IMG/VR virus record: IMGVR_UViG_3300046004_002250
Span: 1-63,279 of that record
DNA: 63,279 nt
DNA from: a virus
Strand: one strand, 5' to 3'
Shown: positions 32,997 to 41,035 of the stretch, piece after piece
Layout: the number at the start of each line of letters is the position of its first letter
Numbering within the stretch: the stretch's first letter is position 1
Program-made: the position numbers and the translations under genes
The notes under the pieces: model-generated
Told to the model about the DNA's origin: nothing
Seen by the model: only the letters and a program-made list of their open reading frames with translations
The model's database searches: none

Positions 32997-33370
32997 CCAG
33001 ACCAGACCTAGTTTACTCGTAATCGAGTAAAAACGGTGTTTTCTATAAAAATGGGAAAACTGTGCACACCTTGCTGGAAATTGGCAGACCTTGCAAAAAA
33101 GGAGTGTGCCGCGTGGAACGGTTGAGTTCGTGGCGAGGAACAGTGTTTCATCATACCTTACATACCTTGCATACCTTTTTGAAGATGGGGTAAGGGAAGA
33201 CGCATTAAAAATCGTCGTTTATGTGTATAAGGGATACCCCCCTCTGAGGTGTGCAGGTGTGCAAAAAAGTGCTAGAAGCCTTTTGTCGTGGGCGTTCCAC
33301 GCTGCATGCTTACCTTTTGGCTTGATAACTCCGTTGTTTGGAAGGCTTTAAGCCTGTGGAACGCCTGATT
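32997..33370. other. Gene-poor region with palindrome and iteron-like repeats
   Basis: A perfect palindrome TTTACTCG-TAAT-CGAGTAAA at 33012-33031; three 9-bp tandem units CATACCTT(A/G/T) at 33152-33178; GCGTGGAACG (33111-33120) with its inverse CGTTCCACGC (33293-33302) and another copy at 33355-33364; and GTGTGC repeats near 33250. I see no convincing gene. Candidate origin or control region. Confidence 0.4.
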
Positions 33371-33694
33371 TTACGAGGCTTTTGCCAATCTGCGCACCCC
33401 TGGCCTGATGAGCAGAGGTGTGCAGCGCGGTGGGGTTGCGGGTGTTTTTTCCTGCGTAACGATCTGAATTTGAGGGATGTAGGAGCGGTAATCGAGGTAT
33501 GCAGAGCATTCGCTGCGGGCGTGTCCGGTTTGAATGGACCGGACGTGTTTGCAGGTGCGTTGGCCGTCTGCGGTGGTGCGCCTTGTCCAGCCGGGGCAGT
33601 TGCAGGTGATGAGACCGGTATCTAAAACAAGGGTCTCATAGGTGCTTTTGCTGCTGCTGCTGGCAAAGCGGTAAAGCTCATTGATGGTGCTCAT
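33371..33694 (-). CDS. SWIM zinc-finger protein
   Basis: 107 aa. YETLVLDTGLITCNCPGW...RTCKHVRSI fits the SWIM finger CxCx(n)CxH (residues about 20-52). SWIM domains bind DNA or proteins. Its start codon lies 20 bp from the divergent 33715 gene. The C-terminal half is Pro/Arg-rich and not conserved-looking. Confidence 0.7.
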   Translation of the reverse strand: MSTINELYRFASSSSKSTYETLVLDTGLITCNCPGWTRRTTADGQRTCKHVRSIQTGHARSECSAYLDYRSYIPQIQIVTQEKTPATPPRCTPLLIRPGVRRLAKAS

Positions 33695-33714
33695 GTTGAT
33701 AGGGCGTTAGTGAG

Positions 33715-34224
33715 ATGCAGACAAAATTAATGGAGATGAGCCAAAGGTTAGATTCGGCGCTGAACGAGTTTTACTATCCGAACATGCCGGCCTTGGCTGC
33801 GGCAGTGAAAATGAAGGGGTCTGGCATTGGCCGCCGTAAGTGGCAGAAAGTGTTCAGAGATGCCCGCAAAGAGCATCCTAAACCGGCGGAATGGTTGACC
33901 GATCCCTCAGTGAAGAGTTTCCGTGGCAAGGTGTTTAAGGCGCCTGTGGCGACTCCGCACGATACGTTCAAGGAACAATATCGGACACATGCCTACCCGT
34001 TGCTCGAAATCCAAAAGCGTTATGGCACAGGTGAAGGCCATGCGAAAGTGGCACGCACGATGGGGTTCACCACGAATCGGCAGGGCTTCGTCTCTCGCGG
34101 AGAGGCACAGCAACGGGCATGGAAAAAAGGGATTCGGATTGATGATCCGGAAGCACCGTGGAGGAAGAAATCTTGGAAAGGTCTTCACTCATCTGACATG
34201 CGTGGTCACTATGGCCCGCCGTGA
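33715..34224 (+). CDS. Isolated rightward gene, putative packaged cargo protein
   Basis: 169 aa, basic. The N-terminus MQTKLMEMSQRLDSALNEF carries the RLD.AL.xF motif (LNEF at 33760-33771) shared with the Gly/Ala-rich virion proteins. The remainder has HPKPAEWL, VARTMGFTTNRQGF and PWRKKSW, unknown. It stands alone among leftward genes and has TTGAT (33696-33700) exactly 14 nt before the ATG. Its last 158 bp overlap the converging 34067 gene. Confidence 0.7.
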   Translation: MQTKLMEMSQRLDSALNEFYYPNMPALAAAVKMKGSGIGRRKWQKVFRDARKEHPKPAEWLTDPSVKSFRGKVFKAPVATPHDTFKEQYRTHAYPLLEIQKRYGTGEGHAKVARTMGFTTNRQGFVSRGEAQQRAWKKGIRIDDPEAPWRKKSWKGLHSSDMRGHYGPP

Positions 34225-34465
34225 TCCATCCGTGAAGATAGGGGGCATAAGCGGGCACATCAAGTGGGGCGCCTGATGCTTTCACAAAGTCCGCTGGGGA
34301 CATGCTTTTGACGCATTTGTGAGTATCGTAATCAAAAAGTTTAACGCTATCATCTTTGTAGAAGAAGCGTGCGGCGTATTCTTGCCCATTTACGGTGACA
34401 TGATCTGAGGTGTTAGATATATGCCACAAGGAGCGGAGAGCATCGGGTGAGTAAGATTGAAGCAT
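34067..34465 (-). CDS. Hypothetical protein overlapping the 33715 gene
   Basis: 132 aa. The first 80 residues (VNGQEYAARFFYKDDSVKLF) look like a normal small beta protein. The last 50 are antisense to the 33715 gene and low-quality, suggesting that an inserted cassette replaced the original 3' end. Confidence 0.5.
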   Translation of the reverse strand: MLQSYSPDALRSLWHISNTSDHVTVNGQEYAARFFYKDDSVKLFDYDTHKCVKSMSPADFVKASGAPLDVPAYAPYLHGWITAGHSDHACQMSEDLSKISSSTVLPDHQSESLFSMPVAVPLRERRSPADSW

Positions 34466-34500
34466 GGGTTAAGATAAGAGGCTGGAATAACGGTTCAAGC

Positions 34501-34719
34501 TCATGATTTGTTGGCTGGGACGCCTTCGCGGATTTTCTTTTCAAAGATGCAATGTTCACCGTCAGTGCGAATCCAGCGGTAGCCGTTTTTGAGCAGGTTG
34601 CTGAGTTCGGTGGAGTGTGCATCTGCGGACAGGTAAACACTTTTTGGCACTGGCACGGCGAGCATGGGATTGACGATGTGCAACGGCATTGTGGCGTAGT
34701 GATACAGATCGGAAATCAT
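34501..34719 (-). CDS. Small hypothetical protein
   Basis: 72 aa; ends NGYRWIRTDGEHCIFEKKIREG, resembling small phage proteins of the DNA-metabolism region. Its ATG overlaps the stop of the ParB-like gene. Confidence 0.5.
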   Translation of the reverse strand: MISDLYHYATMPLHIVNPMLAVPVPKSVYLSADAHSTELSNLLKNGYRWIRTDGEHCIFEKKIREGVPANKS

Positions 34720-36320
34720 TTGGGTTGGAGGGTGATGGGGTCGAGGTGTTTGAGGGAGCCGGGGAGTTTGCTGCCGGTGGCGGCGCGGACGTAGGCGGCG
34801 GGGAGGTCAAACTTGGTGAGGGTTGAGATGTGGGTCATTTCAGCGATGAAGGCGGGGCTGGCGATGTCGCTCTGGCGCTCGGTGTGGGCGCGGTCACGGA
34901 GACGGCGGATGATGACGTTGCAGACGCTGTCCCAAAGCGCGTCAATCGTGGTTTTAAGGTCTTGGTTCTGGAGTTGGTGAAACTCATCCCAGGTCTTGGG
35001 ATTGACGCTGTTGGCGTTGGAGTCGGTGCCAAAGCTGGTGGCGAGTATGAGCAGGGAATCGGTGCCTAATCCAAGGTGGCCAAACTTACAGGCATCAAGG
35101 TGCAGGCGCAGGTCATCGAGGACGAGGCTGTAGCGTTTACCTTGCAGGCGGGTGATGCTGGCGTGGATGGCTTCGGCGGGATCTTTGATGCCGTCTTGGC
35201 TGGAGGGTTTGGGGAGAGGTTTGCTGTTGGGGCCAGTGGGTTCTGGGGCAATTTTCCAAGTGAGTTTGACTTTACCGTTTTCTTCCTCAAGGAAGGGTTC
35301 GGCTACGGGGTCTGATTTCTTGGAAGTTTTCCAGTTATGGAAGTTCCATTGGTTCCGAAGTTTGAGAGTGGACCCATCTGCCAGCGTGACGGGATCGGGA
35401 TCGTAGGATGCAGAGATGGCGTAGTAGCCTTTGGGGGCTTTGGCGATGGCGGCCTGCCACTCGGCGTCACGGGCGAGGTTTTTGCGTTTATTGAAGCAGG
35501 CAGGGTTGAGGCATTGGGCGCACTTGGTCACTTTGGCATCAGCAAACTCGGTGTTGCTGAACAGATCGCTGGCGACGCTGCTGGTGGCGCAACCGCTGGG
35601 GCCGCAGCCTTCGATGAAGGTGGCGGGGTTATCGAGCCATTTGGCGTCTTTGAGTGAGCAACTGAGACTAGACAGCCATGAAACGACTTCGGAATGGCTG
35701 GGGCTTTCATAGCCATCTACGACCCACTCGCTGTGGAAATGCTCCTGCAGTTCGGGACTCAGGGCGGCGACGAGTTCCATGGTGGCGATGGGCAGGTTGT
35801 GGATGCTGCTTTCGGGGTCTTGCCAGGCGGTGTGGATGCTGTCGGTGAGGGCGCAGAGGCGCATCCGGCGTTTGACCCATGAGTCGGGCCGGCCAAGCAT
35901 GGCGGCGATGGATTCCGGGGTGCTGCCGGGCAGTTCAGTGAGTCGGCGGATCTGAGCGGCTTCCTCGCGTGGTTCGGGGTTTTCACGCTGCAAGTTTTCG
36001 ATGGCGAGCATGGCTTCAATTTCGGCATCAGAGAGATCACGGACGATGCAGTCGAGGGAGAGCCCGGCGAGTTTGGCGGCGTGCCAGCGGCGGGCTCCAG
36101 CGCCGAGTTGGTAGCGGTCGGGCTTGGTGGGATGCGGGCGGACGGTGACGGGCTGGATCTGGCCGTGGCTGCGCATGGAGTCGGCAAGGCCGCGGCAGGA
36201 CTCAGGTGTGATCTGCCGGTTGTGCGGATGGGGATCGATGGATTTAGTGGCGATCCATTGGCGAGTGCCGTCGGTGATGGTGGTTTGGGCGGTGGGTTTT
36301 GGGGTGGGTTTGGTTTTCAT
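34716..36320 (-). CDS. ParB/Spo0J-like nuclease-domain protein
   Basis: 534 aa. Residues about 25-125 are the ParB-like domain: IDPHPHNRQ, LADSMRSHGQIQPVTVRP, LGAGARRWHAAKLAG and AIENLQRENPEPREEA. An HTH-like region follows (SIAAMLGRPDSWVKRRMRL, about 135-155). A central cluster C-GPSGC and CAQCLNPAC may bind zinc. The C-terminal half is unique. It may act in DNA segregation, replication control or transcription. Confidence 0.75.
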   Translation of the reverse strand: MKTKPTPKPTAQTTITDGTRQWIATKSIDPHPHNRQITPESCRGLADSMRSHGQIQPVTVRPHPTKPDRYQLGAGARRWHAAKLAGLSLDCIVRDLSDAEIEAMLAIENLQRENPEPREEAAQIRRLTELPGSTPESIAAMLGRPDSWVKRRMRLCALTDSIHTAWQDPESSIHNLPIATMELVAALSPELQEHFHSEWVVDGYESPSHSEVVSWLSSLSCSLKDAKWLDNPATFIEGCGPSGCATSSVASDLFSNTEFADAKVTKCAQCLNPACFNKRKNLARDAEWQAAIAKAPKGYYAISASYDPDPVTLADGSTLKLRNQWNFHNWKTSKKSDPVAEPFLEEENGKVKLTWKIAPEPTGPNSKPLPKPSSQDGIKDPAEAIHASITRLQGKRYSLVLDDLRLHLDACKFGHLGLGTDSLLILATSFGTDSNANSVNPKTWDEFHQLQNQDLKTTIDALWDSVCNVIIRRLRDRAHTERQSDIASPAFIAEMTHISTLTKFDLPAAYVRAATGSKLPGSLKHLDPITLQPK

Positions 36321-36340
36321 GTTGATACGTGGGTGGTGGT

Positions 36341-36466
36341 ATGAATCGAGATTTGACGCGATTGAATCGCAGACTGGATGCGGCGCTGACTCAGTTTGGA
36401 GTCACTGAGTTTGCCAAGATGTCGAAGGACACTTTTAAGGCGGTCTGGCGGCGTTCGCGGTTGTGA
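36341..36466 (+). CDS. 41-aa isolated rightward gene with tandem LTQF/VTEF motif
   Basis: A short gene found by its start signal: TTGAT (36322-36326), 14 nt, ATG 36341, stop TGA 36464-36466. The peptide begins MNRDLTRLNRRLDAALTQF and continues GVTEFAKMSK, ending RRSRL. It repeats the N-terminal motif of the 33715, 40490 and 451 genes, giving LTQF (36386-36397) and VTEF (36401-36412). It diverges from the ParB-like gene with 20 bp between starts. Either a minimal cargo peptide or a truncated cargo gene. Confidence 0.55.
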   Translation: MNRDLTRLNRRLDAALTQFGVTEFAKMSKDTFKAVWRRSRL

Positions 36467-36515
36467 TCCAAGCGTGGGTCATCAAAGAGAGTTGGATCGA
36501 GGTAGGGTGTTGAGA

Positions 36516-36902
36516 TCATCGTGATTTGCAAAAAAACGGGCGGTCGAAGGGGTCATCGAAATAGATGTTTTCCGCGCCACGGGAGGTTTCAAAAATGAGG
36601 CAATCGCGCTGGAGGGCGATCATGTCGTCGCGCTCCAATTCACGCGGGCCGGAACGTGGCAGATGCTGCAAGCCAACAATGCCCTGGGAGATTTCCAGCA
36701 CACAGCGTGCGCCGCTGGCTTTGGGTTTGCCGGTGCTGTTGCCGTGGATCATGCTGGCGTGCGCGGCTTGCAGCAAGACGCCGGTGCAGTCATGGATCTG
36801 CTTGCCTTGGATCAAGCGGACGGTGAGACCGCTTTTGAGGTTAGCTTTGCAGTAGTAAATCGTGATTGGTTCTTTGGGTGTGGCGCGGAGGAGGTGTGTC
36901 AT
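36516..36902 (-). CDS. Hypothetical protein
   Basis: 128 aa, mixed alpha/beta (ITIYYCKANLKSGLTVRLI; RDCLIFETSRGAENIYFDDP). Family unknown; co-oriented with and overlapping the next upstream gene by 4 bp. Confidence 0.5.
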   Translation of the reverse strand: MTHLLRATPKEPITIYYCKANLKSGLTVRLIQGKQIHDCTGVLLQAAHASMIHGNSTGKPKASGARCVLEISQGIVGLQHLPRSGPRELERDDMIALQRDCLIFETSRGAENIYFDDPFDRPFFCKSR

Positions 36903-37168
36903 GGTGAGTTGCGGTTTGGGTTGGGGATGGAAAAAAGGGCGTCGTAGGGGCCGTGGCTGTCTTTGCGGCGTTCAGCCCAGACGATGAGAACACGGGGCTT
37001 CATGTGCTCTGGCACGGGTGTGCCGGGGATCTTGCCGGGTTTGTATTTGCCGCGGTCAAAGCGCTCTTTGGGCAAGCTGGCCAAGCTGTGACCTTGAACG
37101 GGGTTGAACAGGGAATCGCGCAAGGCAGCGGTGAACTGTCGCTTGGTGAGGATGGTGTCGTATTTCAT
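36899..37168 (-). CDS. Hypothetical protein
   Basis: 89 aa from ATG 37168; KYDTILTKRQFTAALRDS start and a MKPRVLIVWAERRKDSHGPYDALFSI C-terminal part. No family recognised. Coupled to both neighbours by ATGA overlaps. Confidence 0.5.
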   Translation of the reverse strand: MKYDTILTKRQFTAALRDSLFNPVQGHSLASLPKERFDRGKYKPGKIPGTPVPEHMKPRVLIVWAERRKDSHGPYDALFSIPNPNRNSP

Positions 37169-37371
37169 GGTTGGCAGTGGAATTTCCAGATTGAATCTTC
37201 TTTGCCGGAGGTGATGCAGAGGTAGCGGGCGACGAGGGTTGTGTTGCCTGCGATCGTGTAGCCAAAGACGCAAAATTGTCCGGCGAAGAAGCGGCCGTCT
37301 GGGCCGGTGGAGACGATGAGTTCAGGTGACTTGCTCATCTCGGACATGGTCATGGTTTCGGTTAGAATCAT
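37165..37371 (-). CDS. Small hypothetical protein
   Basis: 68 aa from ATG 37371 (other in-frame ATGs a few codons on); GRFFAGQFCVFGYTIAG beta segment. It follows the methyltransferase stop by a few bases. Confidence 0.5.
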   Translation of the reverse strand: MILTETMTMSEMSKSPELIVSTGPDGRFFAGQFCVFGYTIAGNTTLVARYLCITSGKEDSIWKFHCQP

Positions 37372-37375
37372 GGGA

Positions 37376-38194
37376 TTAGGCGGCGAAATCGAAGTCGAGT
37401 TGGCCGCGGTTGGCGGTGATGCGGGCCTCGCGTTCGGCGGTGGTGGCGGCGATGGCGGCGGCGATTTTTTGTAGTTCAGCGGTGGCGGTGCGGGCGGCGT
37501 CTTCGGCGCGTTCGACGGCGGTGCGGCGGTAGGGGTGGAGGACGCCAACGAGGGTGGTTTCGTTGCGGTGTTCTTCCAGACTCAGGCTGTTGCCCCAGAT
37601 CACATTGGCGGGCACACCGCAGAGGGTGAGTTGGATGTAGGTGGCCATGAACATCTTGGGGTCAACGTCCACGGCGGTGAGCCAGTAGTGCCAGGGCATG
37701 AAGCCTTTTTCATGGAGCACGTTGGTGGTGGCGATGGCCATCGCTCCGGCACCGCAGGCGGGCTCGCAGATGGTGAGGCGGCGGTCGGGATCGGGTTGTT
37801 GCTCGCCCATCGTCATGCGGGCCATCAGGTCGCAGACGTGTTTTGGGGTGAAGAATTGGCCGTTCCATGAGGAGAGCAGTTCAAGTTCGCTAGCGACACA
37901 GCCGAGGAAATCATAGCGTTCGCGGTCGAGGCCCATGACGAGGTGGGCCATGGCCTCGCGAAACTTGGCGGGGTATTTGTAGCGGGCTTCGATCGAGAGA
38001 AATTCTTTTTCCTTTTCGGTATTCATCTCGCCGGTTTGGAATTTGCAGACGGCTTGCGACAAGCTCAGGTAGGCGAGGTTGAGGAAGTCGCTGAACGTCT
38101 CCCACATGGAGCGCGATCCGAAGGAGGTCTCTTCCAGGCAGGTGGCAAAGGTGTGGTGGTGTTTGTGGGAAAAGTGAGATGATTTCATGGGCAT
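37376..38194 (-). CDS. N-6 adenine DNA methyltransferase-like protein
   Basis: 272 aa. HsdM-type signatures: NGQFFTPKHVCDLM (111-124) and SAM motif I ICEPACGAGAM (142-152), then AVDVDPKMF. Where the catalytic N/D-PP-Y/F should be, the sequence is WGNSLSLE (200-207), so catalysis is uncertain; similar GN-S/T-L variants occur in phage and plasmid proteins. A C-terminal coiled coil (residues 225-260) replaces the usual end. A leftward terminator lies directly upstream. Confidence 0.7.
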   Translation of the reverse strand: MPMKSSHFSHKHHHTFATCLEETSFGSRSMWETFSDFLNLAYLSLSQAVCKFQTGEMNTEKEKEFLSIEARYKYPAKFREAMAHLVMGLDRERYDFLGCVASELELLSSWNGQFFTPKHVCDLMARMTMGEQQPDPDRRLTICEPACGAGAMAIATTNVLHEKGFMPWHYWLTAVDVDPKMFMATYIQLTLCGVPANVIWGNSLSLEEHRNETTLVGVLHPYRRTAVERAEDAARTATAELQKIAAAIAATTAEREARITANRGQLDFDFAA

Positions 38195-38217
38195 AAAAAA
38201 ACCGCCGGATGGCGGTT
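38195..38217 (-). terminator. Leftward rho-independent terminator
   Basis: AACCGCC-ATCC-GGCGGTT stem followed by a T-run in leftward reading, separating the 38309 gene from the methyltransferase. Confidence 0.85.
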
Positions 38218-38308
38218 GGTGGGTGGAGGATGTTGGTGGGATGATTAGAAGGCGGGAAGGGCCATGCGTGCCGGCTGTTCATGCAGGTGCCACATGAAAT
38301 GCTCAACA

Positions 38309-38602
38309 TCAGCGCCAGTCCACTGGCTGGCTGGTTTGGGTGTCTGATTTGAAACGGTTCGGCTCATCTTCGGTGATCTCACAGACCAAATGCTCAGGCA
38401 CTCCATAGAGCACATTGCAGGTGGTCAGCGAGTTGCGCCATGTTGCGCGCTCCACAGTTGCGAGGCCGTTTCCATTCGTGGTCACTTTCACGGACTCGCC
38501 CGTCGAGAAGTTGCAATATGTTCCAGCCAGCGGAGACGCAAGCCGAACAAATCGGATGCAGGCAACGGCTCTAGGAGTCGGTGGAGTATTCATAGCTTTC
38601 AT
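38309..38602 (-). CDS. Hypothetical protein
   Basis: 97 aa; AGTYCNFSTGESVKV and VPEHLVCEITEDE segments, small beta protein. Coupled to the upstream gene by a 4-bp overlap. Confidence 0.45.
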   Translation of the reverse strand: MKAMNTPPTPRAVACIRFVRLASPLAGTYCNFSTGESVKVTTNGNGLATVERATWRNSLTTCNVLYGVPEHLVCEITEDEPNRFKSDTQTSQPVDWR

Positions 38603-39042
38603 TTCGCCGTCGCCTGATCCGAAGCGTTCTCTAGCGGGTGTGTCTCAAGAGCGGCCATCGCTGATTCCCACGCTTCGCGAATGCGGCGGCAGTCGCCATT
38701 TGTGACCTGGATTTCCACGTCCATATCCCAATCTTCAAAATCAGGCTGATGCTGTTCGCCAATGAGTCGTGTGACGTTCACGCATTTGATGAGCGCGGCA
38801 CGCATGTCGTCCACGGCTCTTTCGGCTTTGCGTGCTCGCATCTTCCATACGCTTGCCATGTTGATTTCGAGTATGCGGTCTTGAGTGGCGTGACTGTTGA
38901 GGATTCGCGCGCACCAGCCGGTGTAGCGTTCGAGAGCTTCTAAGCTGGGTTCAGCATCGAAAGTCACGCTCACGGTGTCGTTGACTTGATCTTGATGCCG
39001 CAGTGTGGCTTTGACTTCGAGTTGGGATTTACCTTTGGGCAT
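38599..39042 (-). CDS. Hypothetical protein
   Basis: 147 aa, charged and helical from residue 30 to 95, beta-rich at the start. No family recognised. Its ATG touches the stop of the ACP-like gene. Confidence 0.5.
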   Translation of the reverse strand: MPKGKSQLEVKATLRHQDQVNDTVSVTFDAEPSLEALERYTGWCARILNSHATQDRILEINMASVWKMRARKAERAVDDMRAALIKCVNVTRLIGEQHQPDFEDWDMDVEIQVTNGDCRRIREAWESAMAALETHPLENASDQATAK

Positions 39043-39290
39043 CAGGGTTGGGGGTCGAGGATGTCTTCGAGGTAGCGGTGGATGGCGCCGGGAGTGGTGA
39101 AGGTGTCGATGATGTCTTCGGGGATGGTGAGCTTGTAATGGTCTTCGACGGCGAGGATCACATCGAGCATGTCGGTGGGATCAGCGCCGAGATCGGTGAA
39201 GAGGGCTTCACGGGTGAGGTCGGTGAGGTCGATGCCGGTGTGGTCGAGTTGGTTGAGCAGGAGTTGTTGCAGGCCGGAGAAGTGAATCAT
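39042..39290 (-). CDS. Acyl-carrier-protein-like protein without the carrier Ser
   Basis: 82 aa. The whole length follows the ACP four-helix pattern: an initial helix, FTDLGADPTDMLDVILAVEDHYKLTIPED and TTPGAIHRYLEDI. The serine that receives phosphopantetheine (GADSL in ordinary ACPs) is Pro38 here. So it is an ACP fold that should not carry acyl groups in the normal way, although Thr39 is adjacent. It lies beside the sliding clamp. Confidence 0.65.
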   Translation of the reverse strand: MIHFSGLQQLLLNQLDHTGIDLTDLTREALFTDLGADPTDMLDVILAVEDHYKLTIPEDIIDTFTTPGAIHRYLEDILDPQP

Positions 39291-39325
39291 GAGAGTTGAG
39301 GGTTTGAGTTCGGTCAGGTGTCACC

Positions 39326-40465
39326 TTATTCAGTGATGCGCATGGGCATGAGCACGGTCTGGCGGCCGTCTGGCTGGCCGCCAAGCATGGGGCTATTGGA
39401 ATCACGCAGGCGAAGATAGGTGCCGCTGAAATCCAGACAGGGCAGGAGCAGGAAGGTGTCGAAAGCAATGTTGAAGGGTTCACTGGTGCCTTTCCATGTG
39501 CCTGCGGGGAAGGGCTCACAAAGAACGGACGGGGTGCCGGAACTGGTTTTGACCGCGGCGGTGACGCTATGGTCGGCGTGCAGATGGAAGGTGGTGGTGG
39601 TTTCAGCGCGGGTGCTGCGCTGGTGGAAGAGCAGAGTTTCGCGAGTGGTGTCGGTGAGGGTGACGAAGGTGGTCATGTCCTCGCTTTTAGGGATGACCTG
39701 GGCGTAGTTGGGATAGGTCCCATCGATGAGGGTGTGCTTGAGCAGGCAGTTGTCGAAAGGTTGGGCGAGGATGGTGCAGCGTGCAAAATCATCATTTGCA
39801 ATGTTCATGGGCTTTGAGAGCCAGAAGGGAATGGGTTTGTCGTCTTCCGGCAGGAGGGGGCTGGTGAGGCATTTCAGGGCACGAGGAGGTATGATGAAGC
39901 TGGCAGGCAGGGTAGTGCCGGGTGCGGGTGGGGTGAAGCCGAGATAGCGGCCATTGGTGGCGACAGTGGTGCCGTTTGGAGCAAAGAAGACGCCATTGAG
40001 GACGTAACGGGTCTCATCTGTGGACATGAAGGCGCTGGAGGCGATGGCATCATGCAGGGTTTTGGGATTGAGCCAGCCGCCGAGATTGAAGCCGGTGGTA
40101 TCAAAAGGCGGGAACTGGTCATGATCGATGCGTGCCTGCGGGCATAGGGAGGCGGTGCCGGTGCTGGTGAAGGCGCGCATGTGGTGATTGAGCTGGCAGA
40201 ACTCAATCCAGCCATCCTTGGGAAGGCTGCGGGTGATGGCGAGAAACCATTCAATGCTGCAGGAGGTGGGTTCAGTGAGGCTGGTGGGCTCGGGGAGTTG
40301 CAGGGGCCAGTGGAACTGGTTTTCCAGATCGCTGGAGGCGAGGACGATGCGGGTCTCGTTGATGGGGTGAATGTGCAGGTGGGTGAGCACGGGCAGTTTC
40401 ACTTTGGAATTGATTGAGGTGAGCAGGGCGCGGAGACGGCGGAGGGTGGGGGTGGTGAGTTTCAT
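39326..40465 (-). CDS. dnaN: DNA polymerase III beta sliding clamp-like protein
   Basis: 379 aa, usual length for DnaN. Landmarks are LLTSINSKVKLPVLTHLHI near the start, STDETRYVLNGVFF in the middle and the ending VLMPMRITE (DnaN proteins end in VMPMRL). It should form the processivity ring for a host or phage polymerase. It is one of the few essential replication genes placed in the long leftward region; the divergent 40490 gene starts 24 bp away. Confidence 0.85.
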   Translation of the reverse strand: MKLTTPTLRRLRALLTSINSKVKLPVLTHLHIHPINETRIVLASSDLENQFHWPLQLPEPTSLTEPTSCSIEWFLAITRSLPKDGWIEFCQLNHHMRAFTSTGTASLCPQARIDHDQFPPFDTTGFNLGGWLNPKTLHDAIASSAFMSTDETRYVLNGVFFAPNGTTVATNGRYLGFTPPAPGTTLPASFIIPPRALKCLTSPLLPEDDKPIPFWLSKPMNIANDDFARCTILAQPFDNCLLKHTLIDGTYPNYAQVIPKSEDMTTFVTLTDTTRETLLFHQRSTRAETTTTFHLHADHSVTAAVKTSSGTPSVLCEPFPAGTWKGTSEPFNIAFDTFLLLPCLDFSGTYLRLRDSNSPMLGGQPDGRQTVLMPMRITE

Positions 40466-40489
40466 GGGAGTTGATGAGGGTTGGGTGTT

Positions 40490-41035
40490 ATGTTATTACA
40501 GAGACTGACGCTGCTTGAGGAGAGATTGGATGGTGCTTTGACGCTGTTGTGGACGCGGGAGATTGATGACAAAAAATATGCGGACGGAATGCGGACTGAT
40601 AAGTTCCGGTTGAAGGATGGGTCACTGATCAGCGTGGAGCGTGACGAGCCGCGGGCAAAAACCCGCTACTACAAGGTGGAAGATCCCGGTGGTGCTCATG
40701 TGAGGTATTCCACCCATCAGGGAAAGAATAAAAAGCGCATGAAGGTGGACTGGCTTGTCCACGATAAAAACATGAACGGGATGCCTACCCGCGGGCAGGT
40801 GGCATCCGTTCAGAGGGCAACGCGAAAGGTGATTGGTCGCGCTGACAAGATGAGAATGACTGCTTACACAGATCCAGTGCCCTTTGGGCGGATGCCGGTT
40901 GAGTCACTGGTCAAAATGTATGGCCGGGATAGATTCAAAGGCATCAAGACCGGAGGTGATCTTTCAGCGTCGTTTCGCCGGAAGGACAAGTGGGGTGCTC
41001 TGGGGGCTTTGGTGCGCAAGCCGAAGCTGCGCTGA
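40490..41035 (+). CDS. Isolated rightward gene, putative packaged cargo protein
   Basis: 181 aa from ATG 40490, set by TTGAT (40471-40475) exactly 14 nt upstream. The N-terminus MLLQRLTLLEERLDGAL repeats the RLDGAL peptide of the virion proteins. The rest is basic (KKYADGMRTDKFRLKDGS, RRKDKWGALGALVRKPKLR), with no known family. It stands alone among leftward genes; its last 92 bp overlap the converging 40944 gene. Confidence 0.7.
   Translation: MLLQRLTLLEERLDGALTLLWTREIDDKKYADGMRTDKFRLKDGSLISVERDEPRAKTRYYKVEDPGGAHVRYSTHQGKNKKRMKVDWLVHDKNMNGMPTRGQVASVQRATRKVIGRADKMRMTAYTDPVPFGRMPVESLVKMYGRDRFKGIKTGGDLSASFRRKDKWGALGALVRKPKLR

Noticed and set aside
33091-33351. Possible 86-codon rightward gene
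   Set aside because: No start signal, crosses the iteron-like repeats, no protein-like features.
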